Source: Rhodoferax sediminis
Lineage (GTDB): Bacteria > Pseudomonadota > Gammaproteobacteria > Burkholderiales > Burkholderiaceae_C
Assembly: GCF_006970865.1 (NCBI RefSeq)
Contig: NZ_CP035503.1
Coordinates: 1,935,001-1,999,000, forward strand
DNA: 64,000 bases
Direction: 5' to 3'
The notes under the pieces are model-generated. The model made no database searches, was not told the origin of the DNA, and was given only the letters and a program-made list of their open reading frames with translations. Made by a program: the position numbers and the translations under genes. Positions 14,146 to 22,101 of the stretch are shown one piece after another. Position 1 is the stretch's first letter, and each line of letters starts with the position of its first letter.

Positions 14146-14930
14146 ATTTGCGCCCACGCCAGCATCCACGCAAAACTCGCAACAAGGGCAGCCGGGCCGC
14201 TGTGGCTCTGGCGCTTGGGGCCGCCTTCCTGGCGGGTGCGAGCCCGGCGCGGGCCGACGATGCCGTACCCGCAGCCGCCACGCCCTTCAAGCTCACGGCC
14301 GGCCTGTATTCGATGTCGGGCGGTGGCTTACCTGCTGGCTTGGGGCTGGACCTGAACCTGCGCTACACCTCGGGACTCGGTGATCTCTGGCTGGGCTGGT
14401 TTCGCTCGCCGGTGCTGGAGGTTTCGCAGCCGCGTGCGGGTTGGGACCGGACCTACGATTTCGGGGTGGTGCGTTTCATGCCATCGCTGCAGGTGGCCTC
14501 GGGCGGGTTCTGGGGCGGCGGCGTGGGGCTGGAGACCGGCGACACCTGGTTTGCCGGGGCCGGGCTGGGCCGCACCAATTTGCGCAACTACGCCAATCTC
14601 AACTTTGACCCGAACGATGCCTGGATGCTGTGGGGCGGCTATCGCTGGAGCCAGAGCCGGTCGCTGTCGCTGCAGGTGGTGCGCGACAACCGGCAGAACC
14701 CGAGCCAGCAAAATGTGCACCTGCTGTACCGCACGCCCGTGGCAGACCAGCGCCTGCTGACGCTCGATCTGCTGGCCAAAACCGGGCTGGTCGACGGCGT
14801 CCCCATTCACCGCCTGGGCCTGTCGGTCACCTACGACTGGCACCAGTACTTTGTGCGGCTGGCCTATGACCCCCAGGTGAACTTCACGCCGCAAGACATG
14901 TGGCGGCTGTCGGTGGGCTCGCGGTTTTAG
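14142..14930 (+). CDS. Predicted exported outer-membrane barrel-like protein
   Basis: Starts at a GTG overlapping the stop of the acetyltransferase gene and encodes 262 residues. A basic N-terminus (RPRQHPRKTRNKG) and hydrophobic stretch ending in SPARADD look like a Sec signal peptide. The rest alternates short aromatic/hydrophobic strands with Gly/Asn turns (GLDLNLRYTSGLGDLWLGWF, YRWSQSRSLSLQVVRDNRQN) and ends in a terminal Phe (SVGSRF), typical of outer-membrane beta-barrels. Family and ligand are unknown. Earlier in-frame sequence lies inside the acetyltransferase gene and is not expected to be used. Confidence 0.6.
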   Translation: MNLRPRQHPRKTRNKGSRAAVALALGAAFLAGASPARADDAVPAAATPFKLTAGLYSMSGGGLPAGLGLDLNLRYTSGLGDLWLGWFRSPVLEVSQPRAGWDRTYDFGVVRFMPSLQVASGGFWGGGVGLETGDTWFAGAGLGRTNLRNYANLNFDPNDAWMLWGGYRWSQSRSLSLQVVRDNRQNPSQQNVHLLYRTPVADQRLLTLDLLAKTGLVDGVPIHRLGLSVTYDWHQYFVRLAYDPQVNFTPQDMWRLSVGSRF

Positions 14931-14945
14931 TTCAGCTCGCCGGCG

Positions 14946-15842
14946 TCAGGTGCGTGGTGCAATCCGCGCGCCCGTGAGTTGCTCCTGTGCGCTCACCAGC
15001 GCGGGCACGAACTCGCTGCCGTAGCCGAGCGCCGATGCGGTGGCCAGGCTCTGGTGCACGGCCTCGCCGACGAGGGACGGTACGCCATTCTGCTCGGCCA
15101 GATGGGTGTAGTAGCGCAGGTCCTTGCGCGCATTATCGAGTTCGAACCGGAGGCCGGTGAAGTCGCCGCCCAGGGTCTTCGCCATGGCCTGGAACAGGCC
15201 GGAGTTGACGGCGCCGGCGCCGATCACGCTGACGAGCTGCTGCAGGTCCACGCCAGCCTTGGCGCCCACGGCAAAGGCTTCGGCGGTGGCCGTGCAGATG
15301 GCCTGGCCGACAAAGTTGTTGAGCAGCTTGATGACGTGGCCGGCACCCGGTCCGCCCACATGGAAGATGTTTTCGCAATAGGCCTGCAGCACCGGCTGGA
15401 TGCGCGCGAACACCTCGGGATCCGCGCCGACCATGGTATTGAGCTTGCCGAGCTCGGCTTCTACTGGCGAGCGTGCGAGTGGTGCGTCCACCAGCGTCGC
15501 GCCGTGCTCGCGGCACAGGGCGGCCAGCCGGGCAGTGGATTCGGGCTCGCTGGTGGAGGTGTCGATCACGATCAGGCCAGCCCTGGCATTCGACAGCACG
15601 CCGCCCGGCCCGGCCAGGGACGCTTCCACCTGTGGCGAGCCGGTCACGCACAGGATCACCACGTCGCAGGCACCAAGCCCGGCCGCACCGAACACCTGCT
15701 TGGCGCCAGCGGCCAGCAAGTCGGCCACGCGGTCCTGGTTGCGGTGCACCGTGAGCGACATGGCATAGCCCTTGGCCAGGAGGTTCTTGGCAACGCCATG
15801 GCCCATGAGGCCGGAGGCGCCGATAAATCCGATGTGTTTCAT
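14946..15842 (-). CDS. NAD(P)-dependent oxidoreductase, 3-hydroxyisobutyrate dehydrogenase family
   Basis: A 298-residue beta-hydroxyacid dehydrogenase. The Rossmann loop at the N-terminus is MKHIGFIGASGLMGHGVAKNL; the substrate signature appears as VDAPLARSPVEAELGKL and the catalytic Lys lies in HVIKLLNNFVGQAI (GxxxKxxN). I start at MKHIGFIG with GAGG about ten bases upstream; an in-frame ATG 42 bases earlier adds no conserved sequence. The exact substrate (3-hydroxyisobutyrate, tartronate semialdehyde or other) cannot be told. It is convergent with the barrel-like gene and divergent from phoX. Confidence 0.87.
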   Translation of the reverse strand: MKHIGFIGASGLMGHGVAKNLLAKGYAMSLTVHRNQDRVADLLAAGAKQVFGAAGLGACDVVILCVTGSPQVEASLAGPGGVLSNARAGLIVIDTSTSEPESTARLAALCREHGATLVDAPLARSPVEAELGKLNTMVGADPEVFARIQPVLQAYCENIFHVGGPGAGHVIKLLNNFVGQAICTATAEAFAVGAKAGVDLQQLVSVIGAGAVNSGLFQAMAKTLGGDFTGLRFELDNARKDLRYYTHLAEQNGVPSLVGEAVHQSLATASALGYGSEFVPALVSAQEQLTGARIAPRT

Positions 15843-16032
15843 GGCAAGAATTCCCTCGTTGGTGTCGGACAAGCCAATCATCATACCTTTAGCTCACGGC
15901 GCGGCGCGGTGTGCCTGCAAGGCGTACTTTGAAAGCGAATTTGCGGCTTGTCACACAAATGCCGCCAAATTGACACAGGCGCGTCACTGCGGGCGTTCAA
16001 GCTTCCCGGGTCGAACAGCAGCGGGAATGAAA

Positions 16033-17949
16033 ATGAGCAAGGGTTTTCGCAAGTGCTTTGAGCCGGATGACGGCGTGAACGACGCGCCCAACCCGTCCAT
16101 TCACGAGGTGGATAGCGGTCGGCGTCACGTTTTCAAGTGCACCACGGCCGCCGTGGCGTTGCTGATGGGATCGCACACCTGGGGCGCGAGCGCGGGCACC
16201 GGCAAGCCGCTCGGCTTTACCGGCGTGCCGGTGTCGGTGGCAGACACATTGACCGTGCCCGTTGAATACGAGGCGCAGGTGTTGTACCGATGGGGAGACG
16301 CCATCGGGTCGGCGGCGGGATCCCCCGTCTTCGAGTCCGACGGCTCCAACACCTGGCAGGAGCAGTCGCTGCAGGCGGGCATGCACCACGATGGCATGGA
16401 GTTTTTCGCGCTGGACCAGGACCCGCGGCACGGCCTGCTGGCCATCAATCACGAGTACACCGACGACGGCCTGCTGCACCTTGACGGCATGAAGACCTGG
16501 AGCGCCGACAAGGTGCGCAAGTCTCAGGCGGCGCACGGTGTGAGCGTAGTCGAAGTGGTGGAGCGCGCCGGCGTCTGGCAGGTGATGCCGCATTCGATGT
16601 ACGCGCGGCGTATCACAGCCAGCACGCCCATGCGGCTCAGCGGCCCGGCAGCGGGCCACGACTTGCTCAAAACGGCTGCCGACCCGTCGGGCACGCGCTC
16701 GCTCGGCACGCTCAACAATTGCGCGGCGGGCCAAACCCCGTGGGGCACCTACCTGGCCTGCGAGGAGAACTGGAACGGCTATTTTTCCTCGCGGCCAAAC
16801 CCCGGTGCCGACGAGCTGCGCTACGGACTCGGCCCCAACGGCTGGGGCTACCGCTGGCACGAACATGACGAGCGCTTCGACGCCGCCAAGCATCCCCATG
16901 AGCCGCACCGTTTCGGCTGGGTGGTGGAGATCGACCCGATGGACCCGACCCAGACGCCCATCAAGCGCACCGCGCTGGGCCGCTTCAAGCACGAGGGCGC
17001 AACCACGACCCTCAGCAAGGACGGCCGCGCGGTGGTCTACATGGGGGACGATGAACGGTTCGAATACATCTACAAGTTTGTCAGCCGCGACCGGGTGGTG
17101 CCGGGCGGCTACCAGGCCAACCGCCAGGTGCTGGACCACGGCACGCTGTACGTGGCGCGCTTCGATGCGCAGGGCCATGGCCGCTGGCTGCCGCTGGTGC
17201 ATGGGCAAAACGGCCTGAGTGCCGAGCGGGGGTTTGCCAGCCAGGCCGAGGTGCTGATCCGCTGCCGCCAGGCCGCCGACGTGGCGGGCGCCACCAAGAT
17301 GGACCGGCCCGAGTGGATCGCCGTGCACCCGCAAACCGGCGAAGTGTTTGTGACGCTCATCAACAATGGCCAGCGCGGCCAGCCGGGACGCGGCGCGGAT
17401 GACGCTAATGCGCGCGGCGACAACATCATGGGTCACATCATCCGCTGGCGCGAAGGCACAACGCAGCACGGCGACGCGGGCGCTGGCGAGTTTCGCTGGA
17501 TGCACTTCGCGCTGGCGGGCGACCCGAATGCCGAGAAAGCCGGGCACCGCCGCGCGATCCTGGGCGACATGTATGGCTGTCCGGACGGTCTCAAGGTCGA
17601 TGCCGGGGGCCTGTTCTGAATCCAGACCGATGTTTCCACCTCGGCCCTGCACCAGGGGGCCTACCGGGGCCTGGGCAACAACATGATGCTGTGCGCCGAC
17701 CCGTCCACGGGTGAGACCAAGCGGTTTCTGACCGGCCCATCGGGCTGCGAGATCACCGGCATCACCTTCACGCCGGATCGCCGTGCCGTATTCATCAACA
17801 TCCAGCACCCCGGTGAGACGGCCAGCGAACGCAGCGATCCCGACCGGCCGCAAACGGTGAGCCGCTGGCCGGATGGACCTGCGGGGGGACGCCCGCGCTC
17901 TGCCACCGTGGCCATCCGCCGCAAGGATGGCGGCATTGTCGGCACCTGA
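16033..17949 (+). pseudogene. phoX: PhoX-type alkaline phosphatase (DUF839), interrupted by in-frame TGA
   Basis: PhoX enzymes are Tat-exported Ca/Fe-dependent phosphomonoesterases that release phosphate from organic esters. The frame opens with a Tat-type signal (SGRRHVFKCTTAAVALLMG) and continues with family hallmarks such as LNNCAAGQTPWGTYLACEEN, HEPHRFGWVVEIDP, YMGDDERFEYIYKF and MDRPEWIAVHPQTGEVFVT. At 17617-17619 a TGA interrupts GLF*IQTDVS exactly where relatives have Trp (TGG). The same frame then runs on to 17949 with good PhoX C-terminal sequence (CEITGITFTPDRRAVFINIQH). The ATG at 16033 has GCGGGA six bases upstream; 16027 is also in frame. The truncated product would lack about 110 residues. 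Confidence 0.85.
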
Positions 17950-17959
17950 TGCATTTCCC

Positions 17960-17984
17960 AAGCCCCGCCCTCCGGGGCTTTTTT
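17960..17984 (+). terminator. Rho-independent terminator after phoX
   Basis: Eight-bp perfect stem AAGCCCCG (17960-17967) / CGGGGCTT (17973-17980) around a 5-base loop, followed by TTTT. It lies 10 bases after the stop of the full phoX frame, supporting that the original gene ran to 17949. Confidence 0.88.
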
Positions 17985-18025
17985 ACAACTGAATGAAGCA
18001 TTGAAAACTGTTGAAGGAGTGAAAA

Positions 18026-18874
18026 ATGAAAGAACTACCGACCCCGACCTTTGCACTGTCTCCGATCTCCCTGCCCAGGGGGTCACTTCATCGACGCAAT
18101 CTGCCGGTTGATGATGCGCAAAGCCGGGCCATCGTTGAGACGGCACGCAGCGGCATCTCGGTGTCGTGGGCCCGCCATCAGGACGAAGTCCGGCAAGCGC
18201 AGCGGCTGAGGTTCAATGTCTTCGCGGGCGAAATGGGCGCGCGGCTGGACACGCCGCTGGCTGGGCACGACATGGACCTGTTCGACGACTACTGCGAGCA
18301 CCTGCTGGTGCGCGATGAGGCCACACGGGAAGTCGTGGGCACCTACCGGGTGCTGACACCGGCCCAGGCCCAGCGCGTCGGCAGTACCTACAGCGATCTG
18401 GAATTCGACCTGACACGGCTGCGCGGTCTGCGCTCGCGCATGGTGGAGTTGGGCCGCAGCTGCGTGCATGCCGATCATCGCCACGGCGGCGTGATTCTGG
18501 CGTTGTGGGGGGCGCTGGCCGAGTTCATGGTGCGCAACCGGCTCGACACCATGATTGGCTGCGCCAGCATTCCCATGCTGCACAACGGTGCCATCAGTGG
18601 CGACGCGGCGGCCAGTATCTGGCACCAGCTCAGGCAGACCCATCTGGCGCCGGTCGCAGACCACGTGCTGCCACGTTTGCCGCTGCCCGTCGACGAGCTG
18701 GACGGCACGCTCGATATAGAGCCTCCTGCGCTGATCAAGGGCTATTTGCGCCTGGGTGCCAAGGTGCTCGGCGCGCCGGCCTGGGACCCCGACTTCAACA
18801 CGGCCGATCTGCCCATGCTCATGCGCATTGCCGACCTGCCGCCGCGCTACCGAAAACACTTTCTGGGGGCCTGA
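18026..18874 (+). CDS. olsB: OlsB-like ornithine N-acyltransferase (GNAT/hemolysin-like)
   Basis: A 282-residue acyltransferase of the GNAT/autoinducer-synthase-like group that includes OlsB, which attaches a 3-hydroxyacyl chain from ACP to ornithine to begin phosphorus-free ornithine lipids. Typical segments: VRQAQRLRFNVFAGEMGARL, YCEHLLVRDEATREVVGTYRVL, MVELGRSCVHADHRHGGVI and MIGCASIPMLHNGA. AAGGAG lies upstream of the ATG. It sits between phoX and ppk; ornithine lipids commonly replace phospholipids under phosphate shortage, which fits this location. No Pho box is obvious in its short upstream gap. Family is sure; OlsB function is probable. Confidence 0.75.
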   Translation: MKELPTPTFALSPISLPRGSLHRRNLPVDDAQSRAIVETARSGISVSWARHQDEVRQAQRLRFNVFAGEMGARLDTPLAGHDMDLFDDYCEHLLVRDEATREVVGTYRVLTPAQAQRVGSTYSDLEFDLTRLRGLRSRMVELGRSCVHADHRHGGVILALWGALAEFMVRNRLDTMIGCASIPMLHNGAISGDAAASIWHQLRQTHLAPVADHVLPRLPLPVDELDGTLDIEPPALIKGYLRLGAKVLGAPAWDPDFNTADLPMLMRIADLPPRYRKHFLGA

Positions 18875-18948
18875 TGGGAGCTATCACCTTCGATTTGTTG
18901 GGCGCATGGGGCCATGGCTTTGCGCCAGATCAGGTTTGGCGCAGGACG

Positions 18949-18987
18949 TTGTCACGCATTTGTCATCAAATCGGTAAATACTGTCAT
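18949..18987 (+). promoter_or_regulatory. Pho box upstream of ppk (PhoB site)
   Basis: Two direct half-sites, TTGTCAC (18949-18955) and TTGTCAT (18960-18966), are spaced 11 bases start to start, as in the classic Pho box. A third half-site CTGTCAT lies at 18981-18987, 21 bases further on. AT-rich sequence about ten bases after the pair (TAAATA at 18975-18980) could be the -10. It points to PhoB control of ppk. Confidence 0.75.
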
Positions 18988-19034
18988 AAACAGGCTTTTG
19001 ATGACCCAATTTGTTTGATTCGCCCCAGCCCAAG

Positions 19035-21140
19035 ATGAATTCCAAGGTCGTTGCCCGCCAGCCTGCAGCAGCCGAACCCCCTGCCGTCCCGCTCCTCGAT
19101 CGGGACCACAGCATTCTCGCGTTCAACGAGCGGGTGCTGGACTGGGCGCGCCGACCCCAGGTGCCGCTGCTGGAGCGGCTGCGTTATTTGTGCATTGTTT
19201 CGTCCAATCTGGATGAATTTTTTGAGATTCGTGCCGCGCCGCACCTGGCGGCATTGCAGAGCGCCGAACACAACGGGCCCTACACGGTGGCGTCGTTCGA
19301 GGCGCTGGCCGCCGCCGCGCATGACCTGGTCGCGCGCCAATACGCGCTTTACAACGACGATCTGACGCCCGCGTTTGAGAAGCACGCCATCAAGATCATC
19401 GCGCATGGCGACCGCAACGTCGTCCAGCGGCAGTGGGTCAAACAGTACTTTGAGCGCCAGGTGCGCCCGCTGCTCATTCCCGTGGCGCTCGATCCGGCGC
19501 ACCCGTTTCCGCAGGTGGCCAACAAGTCGCTGAACTTCATCGTGCGGCTTGGCGGGCGTGACGCCTTTGGCCGCGAGAACGACATCGCTATCGTCAAGGT
19601 GCCGCGCGTGCTGCCGCGTCTCATCCGCATGCCGGGTAAGGTGTCGGGGGGGCGGGTCCTGTTCCTGTCGTTGTCCAGCGTGATCCGTGCCAACCTGGGA
19701 ACGCTTTTTCCGGGACGCGACGTGGGGCAGTTTTCGCAGTTCCGGGTAACGCGTCACTCGGACCTTGCCGTGGACGAAGACGACGTGCAAAACCTGCGCA
19801 CCGCGTTGCGCCTGGGCCTGGAGCACCGCCACTACGGTCAGGCGGTGCGGCTGGAGGTCTCGACGGGGTGTTCCGAGTATCTTGCAAGTTTCCTGCTCAA
19901 GCAATTCAACTTGCCGGCGCTGGCGCTCTACCGCGTTCATGGCCCGGTGAACCTGGCGCGGCTGGCGCAACTGATCGATCTGGTCGACGAACCCGAATTG
20001 CTGTTTCCACCCTTCAAGCCGTCCTATCCCGCGCAACTGGTGCCTGGCCAGTCTTTTTTTGAGCGACTCAAGCAGGGGGATGTTTCGATTCATCACCCGT
20101 TCGAGAGTTTTGATGCGGTTCTTGCCTTTTTGCGCGAGGCCGTGCACGACCCGCAGGTGCTGGCCATCAAGCAGACGTTTTATCGAACGGGCGTGGAGTC
20201 GGAACTGATGGACCTGCTGCGCGAGGCGGTGCGCCGCGGCAAGGAAGTCACGGCCGTGGTGGAACTCAAGGCGCGCTTCGACGAGGAGGCCAACATCAAC
20301 TGGGCGGAGATGCTCGAATCCATTGGCGCCCAGGTGGTGTATGGCGTGGTGGGCCTCAAGACGCACGCCAAGATGCTGCTGATCACGCGCCGGGAAGGCA
20401 AGAACTTCAAGCGCTATGCCCATCTGTCAACCGGCAACTACAACTCGCGCACCGCGAAGCTGTATACCGATGTGAGTTACCTCAGCGCCGATCCGCTGCT
20501 GACGGCTGACGTCGACAGCGTGTTTGTGCATCTGGCGAGCCAGAGCAAGCTGCCCAAACTGAACCGGCTATGGCTGGCACCATTCCAGTTGCAGCGCAAA
20601 CTGATCGAGAAGATTGATTCGCTGGGCGAGGGCGCGGCCCAGGGCAAGGCGTCGCGCATTGTCGCCAAGATGAACGCACTGACCGACGAGGCGCTGGTCC
20701 TGTCGCTGGTCAAGGCCTCGCAGCGCGGCGTGAAGATCGACCTGATCGTGCGTGGTGCCTGCACGCTGCCGGCGCAATTGCCCGGTGTTACCGAAAACAT
20801 CCGGGTGCGCTCGGTCATCGGCCGGTTTCTGGAGCATTCCCGCGTCTTCTATTTCCGCTGTGTGGAAGAAGAAGAGCTCTACCTGTCCAGTGCCGACTGG
20901 ATGAACCGCAACATGCTGCGGCGGGTTGAGCTGGCCTGGCCGGTGAGCGACCCCGTCATTCGCCAGCGCATCATCGATGAATGCTTGGTGGCTTATTTGC
21001 ACGATGGCCGCGATGCCTGGGATCTGGGGCCGGATGGCACCTACACACGGGTCGGTGCGGCAGGAGGGCACACGGGACACAGTGCGCAGGCGGCGCTGAT
21101 GGCGCGTTACGCGGATGGGGACGCCGCCAGCGGCGAGTAA
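19035..21140 (+). CDS. ppk: Polyphosphate kinase 1
   Basis: Builds polyphosphate from ATP through a phosphohistidine intermediate. The 701-residue protein shows the N-terminal domain (HSILAFNERVLDWARRP, SNLDEFFEIRAA), the middle domain, and the two catalytic histidines of the C-terminal phospholipase-D-like domains (VGLKTHAKMLL and YAHLSTGNYNSRTAKLYTD), plus SSADWMNRNMLRRVEL. I use ATG 19035; a TTG at 19011 is in frame but closer to the promoter. A Pho box lies 70-85 bases upstream. sixA follows after five bases. Confidence 0.96.
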   Translation: MNSKVVARQPAAAEPPAVPLLDRDHSILAFNERVLDWARRPQVPLLERLRYLCIVSSNLDEFFEIRAAPHLAALQSAEHNGPYTVASFEALAAAAHDLVARQYALYNDDLTPAFEKHAIKIIAHGDRNVVQRQWVKQYFERQVRPLLIPVALDPAHPFPQVANKSLNFIVRLGGRDAFGRENDIAIVKVPRVLPRLIRMPGKVSGGRVLFLSLSSVIRANLGTLFPGRDVGQFSQFRVTRHSDLAVDEDDVQNLRTALRLGLEHRHYGQAVRLEVSTGCSEYLASFLLKQFNLPALALYRVHGPVNLARLAQLIDLVDEPELLFPPFKPSYPAQLVPGQSFFERLKQGDVSIHHPFESFDAVLAFLREAVHDPQVLAIKQTFYRTGVESELMDLLREAVRRGKEVTAVVELKARFDEEANINWAEMLESIGAQVVYGVVGLKTHAKMLLITRREGKNFKRYAHLSTGNYNSRTAKLYTDVSYLSADPLLTADVDSVFVHLASQSKLPKLNRLWLAPFQLQRKLIEKIDSLGEGAAQGKASRIVAKMNALTDEALVLSLVKASQRGVKIDLIVRGACTLPAQLPGVTENIRVRSVIGRFLEHSRVFYFRCVEEEELYLSSADWMNRNMLRRVELAWPVSDPVIRQRIIDECLVAYLHDGRDAWDLGPDGTYTRVGAAGGHTGHSAQAALMARYADGDAASGE

Positions 21141-21145
21141 ACACC

Positions 21146-21607
21146 ATGGATCTGATCCTGTGGCGTCACGCCGAAGCCGAACAATGGGTGGAAGGCTGCA
21201 ATGACCTGGAGCGGTCGCTGACGCCGCGCGGCGAGAAGCAGGCTGCGCGCATGGCCACCTGGCTGGACCGGCAGTTGCCCGAAGGCGCGCGGATTCTGGT
21301 CAGTCCGGCACGGCGGGCCGAGCAGACGGCGCTGGCGCTGGGGCGCAAATACAAGTTGCGGCCCGAACTCGGCCCGGGTGGCACGCCTGCGCAATTGCTG
21401 GAACTGGTGCAGTGGCCCGCCAACAAGTCAACCGTGCTGGTGATCGGACATCAGCCCACGCTGGGGCAGACTATCTCGCAATTGCTGGCACTCGGGGCCA
21501 GCGAGTGCGTGATGAAAAAGGGCGCGGTCTGGTGGCTGCGCCATCGCGACCGCGAGGGGCAGTCCCAAACCGTGGTGGTGAGCGTCCAGTCGCCGGAAAC
21601 CCTTTAA
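21146..21607 (+). CDS. sixA: SixA-type phosphohistidine phosphatase
   Basis: A 153-residue histidine phosphatase with the RHG-type motif LILWRHAEAE at the N-terminus, ARILVSPARRAEQTA in the middle and LVIGHQPTLGQ with the second catalytic His. SixA enzymes remove phosphate from phosphohistidine proteins. It begins five bases after the ppk stop and is almost surely co-transcribed with it. Linkage with ppk, whose mechanism uses phosphohistidine, is suggestive but not proof of a joint function. Confidence 0.87.
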   Translation: MDLILWRHAEAEQWVEGCNDLERSLTPRGEKQAARMATWLDRQLPEGARILVSPARRAEQTALALGRKYKLRPELGPGGTPAQLLELVQWPANKSTVLVIGHQPTLGQTISQLLALGASECVMKKGAVWWLRHRDREGQSQTVVVSVQSPETL

Positions 21608-21616
21608 GGCAGCGAA

Positions 21617-21682
21617 GGGCCGCCCCGAGCAAGTTCAGCCCCCTCGGGGGGCAGCGCAGCACACGCAGTGGCAAGCGTGGGG
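21617..21682 (-). repeat. GC-rich intergenic repeat, copy 1
   Basis: Read on the minus strand this matches the sequence at 28255-28323. Both hold CACTGCGTGT, then CGCTGCCCCCC followed by AGGGGGC, and end near GGGCGGCCC or GGGACGGCCC. The central C-run/G-run forms a hairpin. It fills the gap after sixA. The two copies are in opposite orientation and flank the ppx-pst-phoU block. Confidence 0.7.
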
Positions 21683-21703
21683 CTGGTAACAGGCGATCGG
21701 AGA

Positions 21704-22042
21704 TCAGGATTGGCTGGGCCGGCCGGTCTTGATGGCCGGAACGGCTTCCAGTGCGGTGAGGAAGACTGCATCGGGCAGGGCGGCCAGGGCTTTGATGCCG
21801 GCACGCAACACTTCGCTCTTCTTCACGGGATGGGCCAGTTTGGCGGCACGCTGCTTCAATTCGTCGAGCACGCCATATTCGATCTTGGGGATGGTAAAAC
21901 TGTCGCGCACCAGCTTGGGCTTCCTGGCCTTGGCGGGCTTGTCGGCGGCCTTGGCGGGACTTGCCACCGGTTTGGCCGGGATCTTTTTGGGACTTGCGGA
22001 GGCTGGTTTTTTGCTGGTGGCGATTTTTTTTGCGGTGGGCAT
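21704..22042 (-). CDS. Ribbon-helix-helix-like protein with Lys/Ala/Pro-rich N-tail
   Basis: A 112-residue basic protein. Residues 1-46 form a disordered tail of Lys, Ala and Pro (KKIATSKKPASASPKK), similar in composition to histone-H1-like bacterial proteins. Residues ~46-95 look like a ribbon-helix-helix DNA-binding domain: a strand (RDSFTIPKIEY), helix 1 (VLDELKQRAAKLAH), a turn (PVKKSE) and helix 2 (VLRAGIKALAAL). The start at 22042 lacks a clear ribosome site. A perfect 10-bp palindrome lies 17-43 bases upstream and could be its own operator. Exact role unknown; DNA binding is inferred. Confidence 0.65.
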   Translation of the reverse strand: MPTAKKIATSKKPASASPKKIPAKPVASPAKAADKPAKARKPKLVRDSFTIPKIEYGVLDELKQRAAKLAHPVKKSEVLRAGIKALAALPDAVFLTALEAVPAIKTGRPSQS

Positions 22043-22058
22043 AGGAGGATTCTGATTA

Positions 22059-22085
22059 AAACCGTATATACAGTTTATACGGTTT
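22059..22085. promoter_or_regulatory. Perfect palindrome (putative operator)
   Basis: Inverted repeat AAACCGTATA (22059-22068) / TATACGGTTT (22076-22085) with a 7-base spacer, in a 30-base AT-rich island inside GC-rich DNA. It lies just upstream of the minus-strand ribbon-helix-helix-like gene and 17 bases past the ppx stop. Size and symmetry fit a dimeric repressor site; autoregulation is inferred. Confidence 0.6.
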
Positions 22086-22101
22086 AAATCGCCTCGGCAA
22101 A

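Noticed and set aside
15948..15965. Pho box upstream of phoX
   Set aside because: TTGTCAC is a good half-site, but the sequence 11 bases on (ATGCCGC) matches poorly and no -10 follows. Too weak to list.
17617..17619. Selenocysteine at the phoX TGA
   Set aside because: The position is Trp in relatives, not Cys, and no SECIS-like hairpin follows immediately. A point mutation or read error is simpler.
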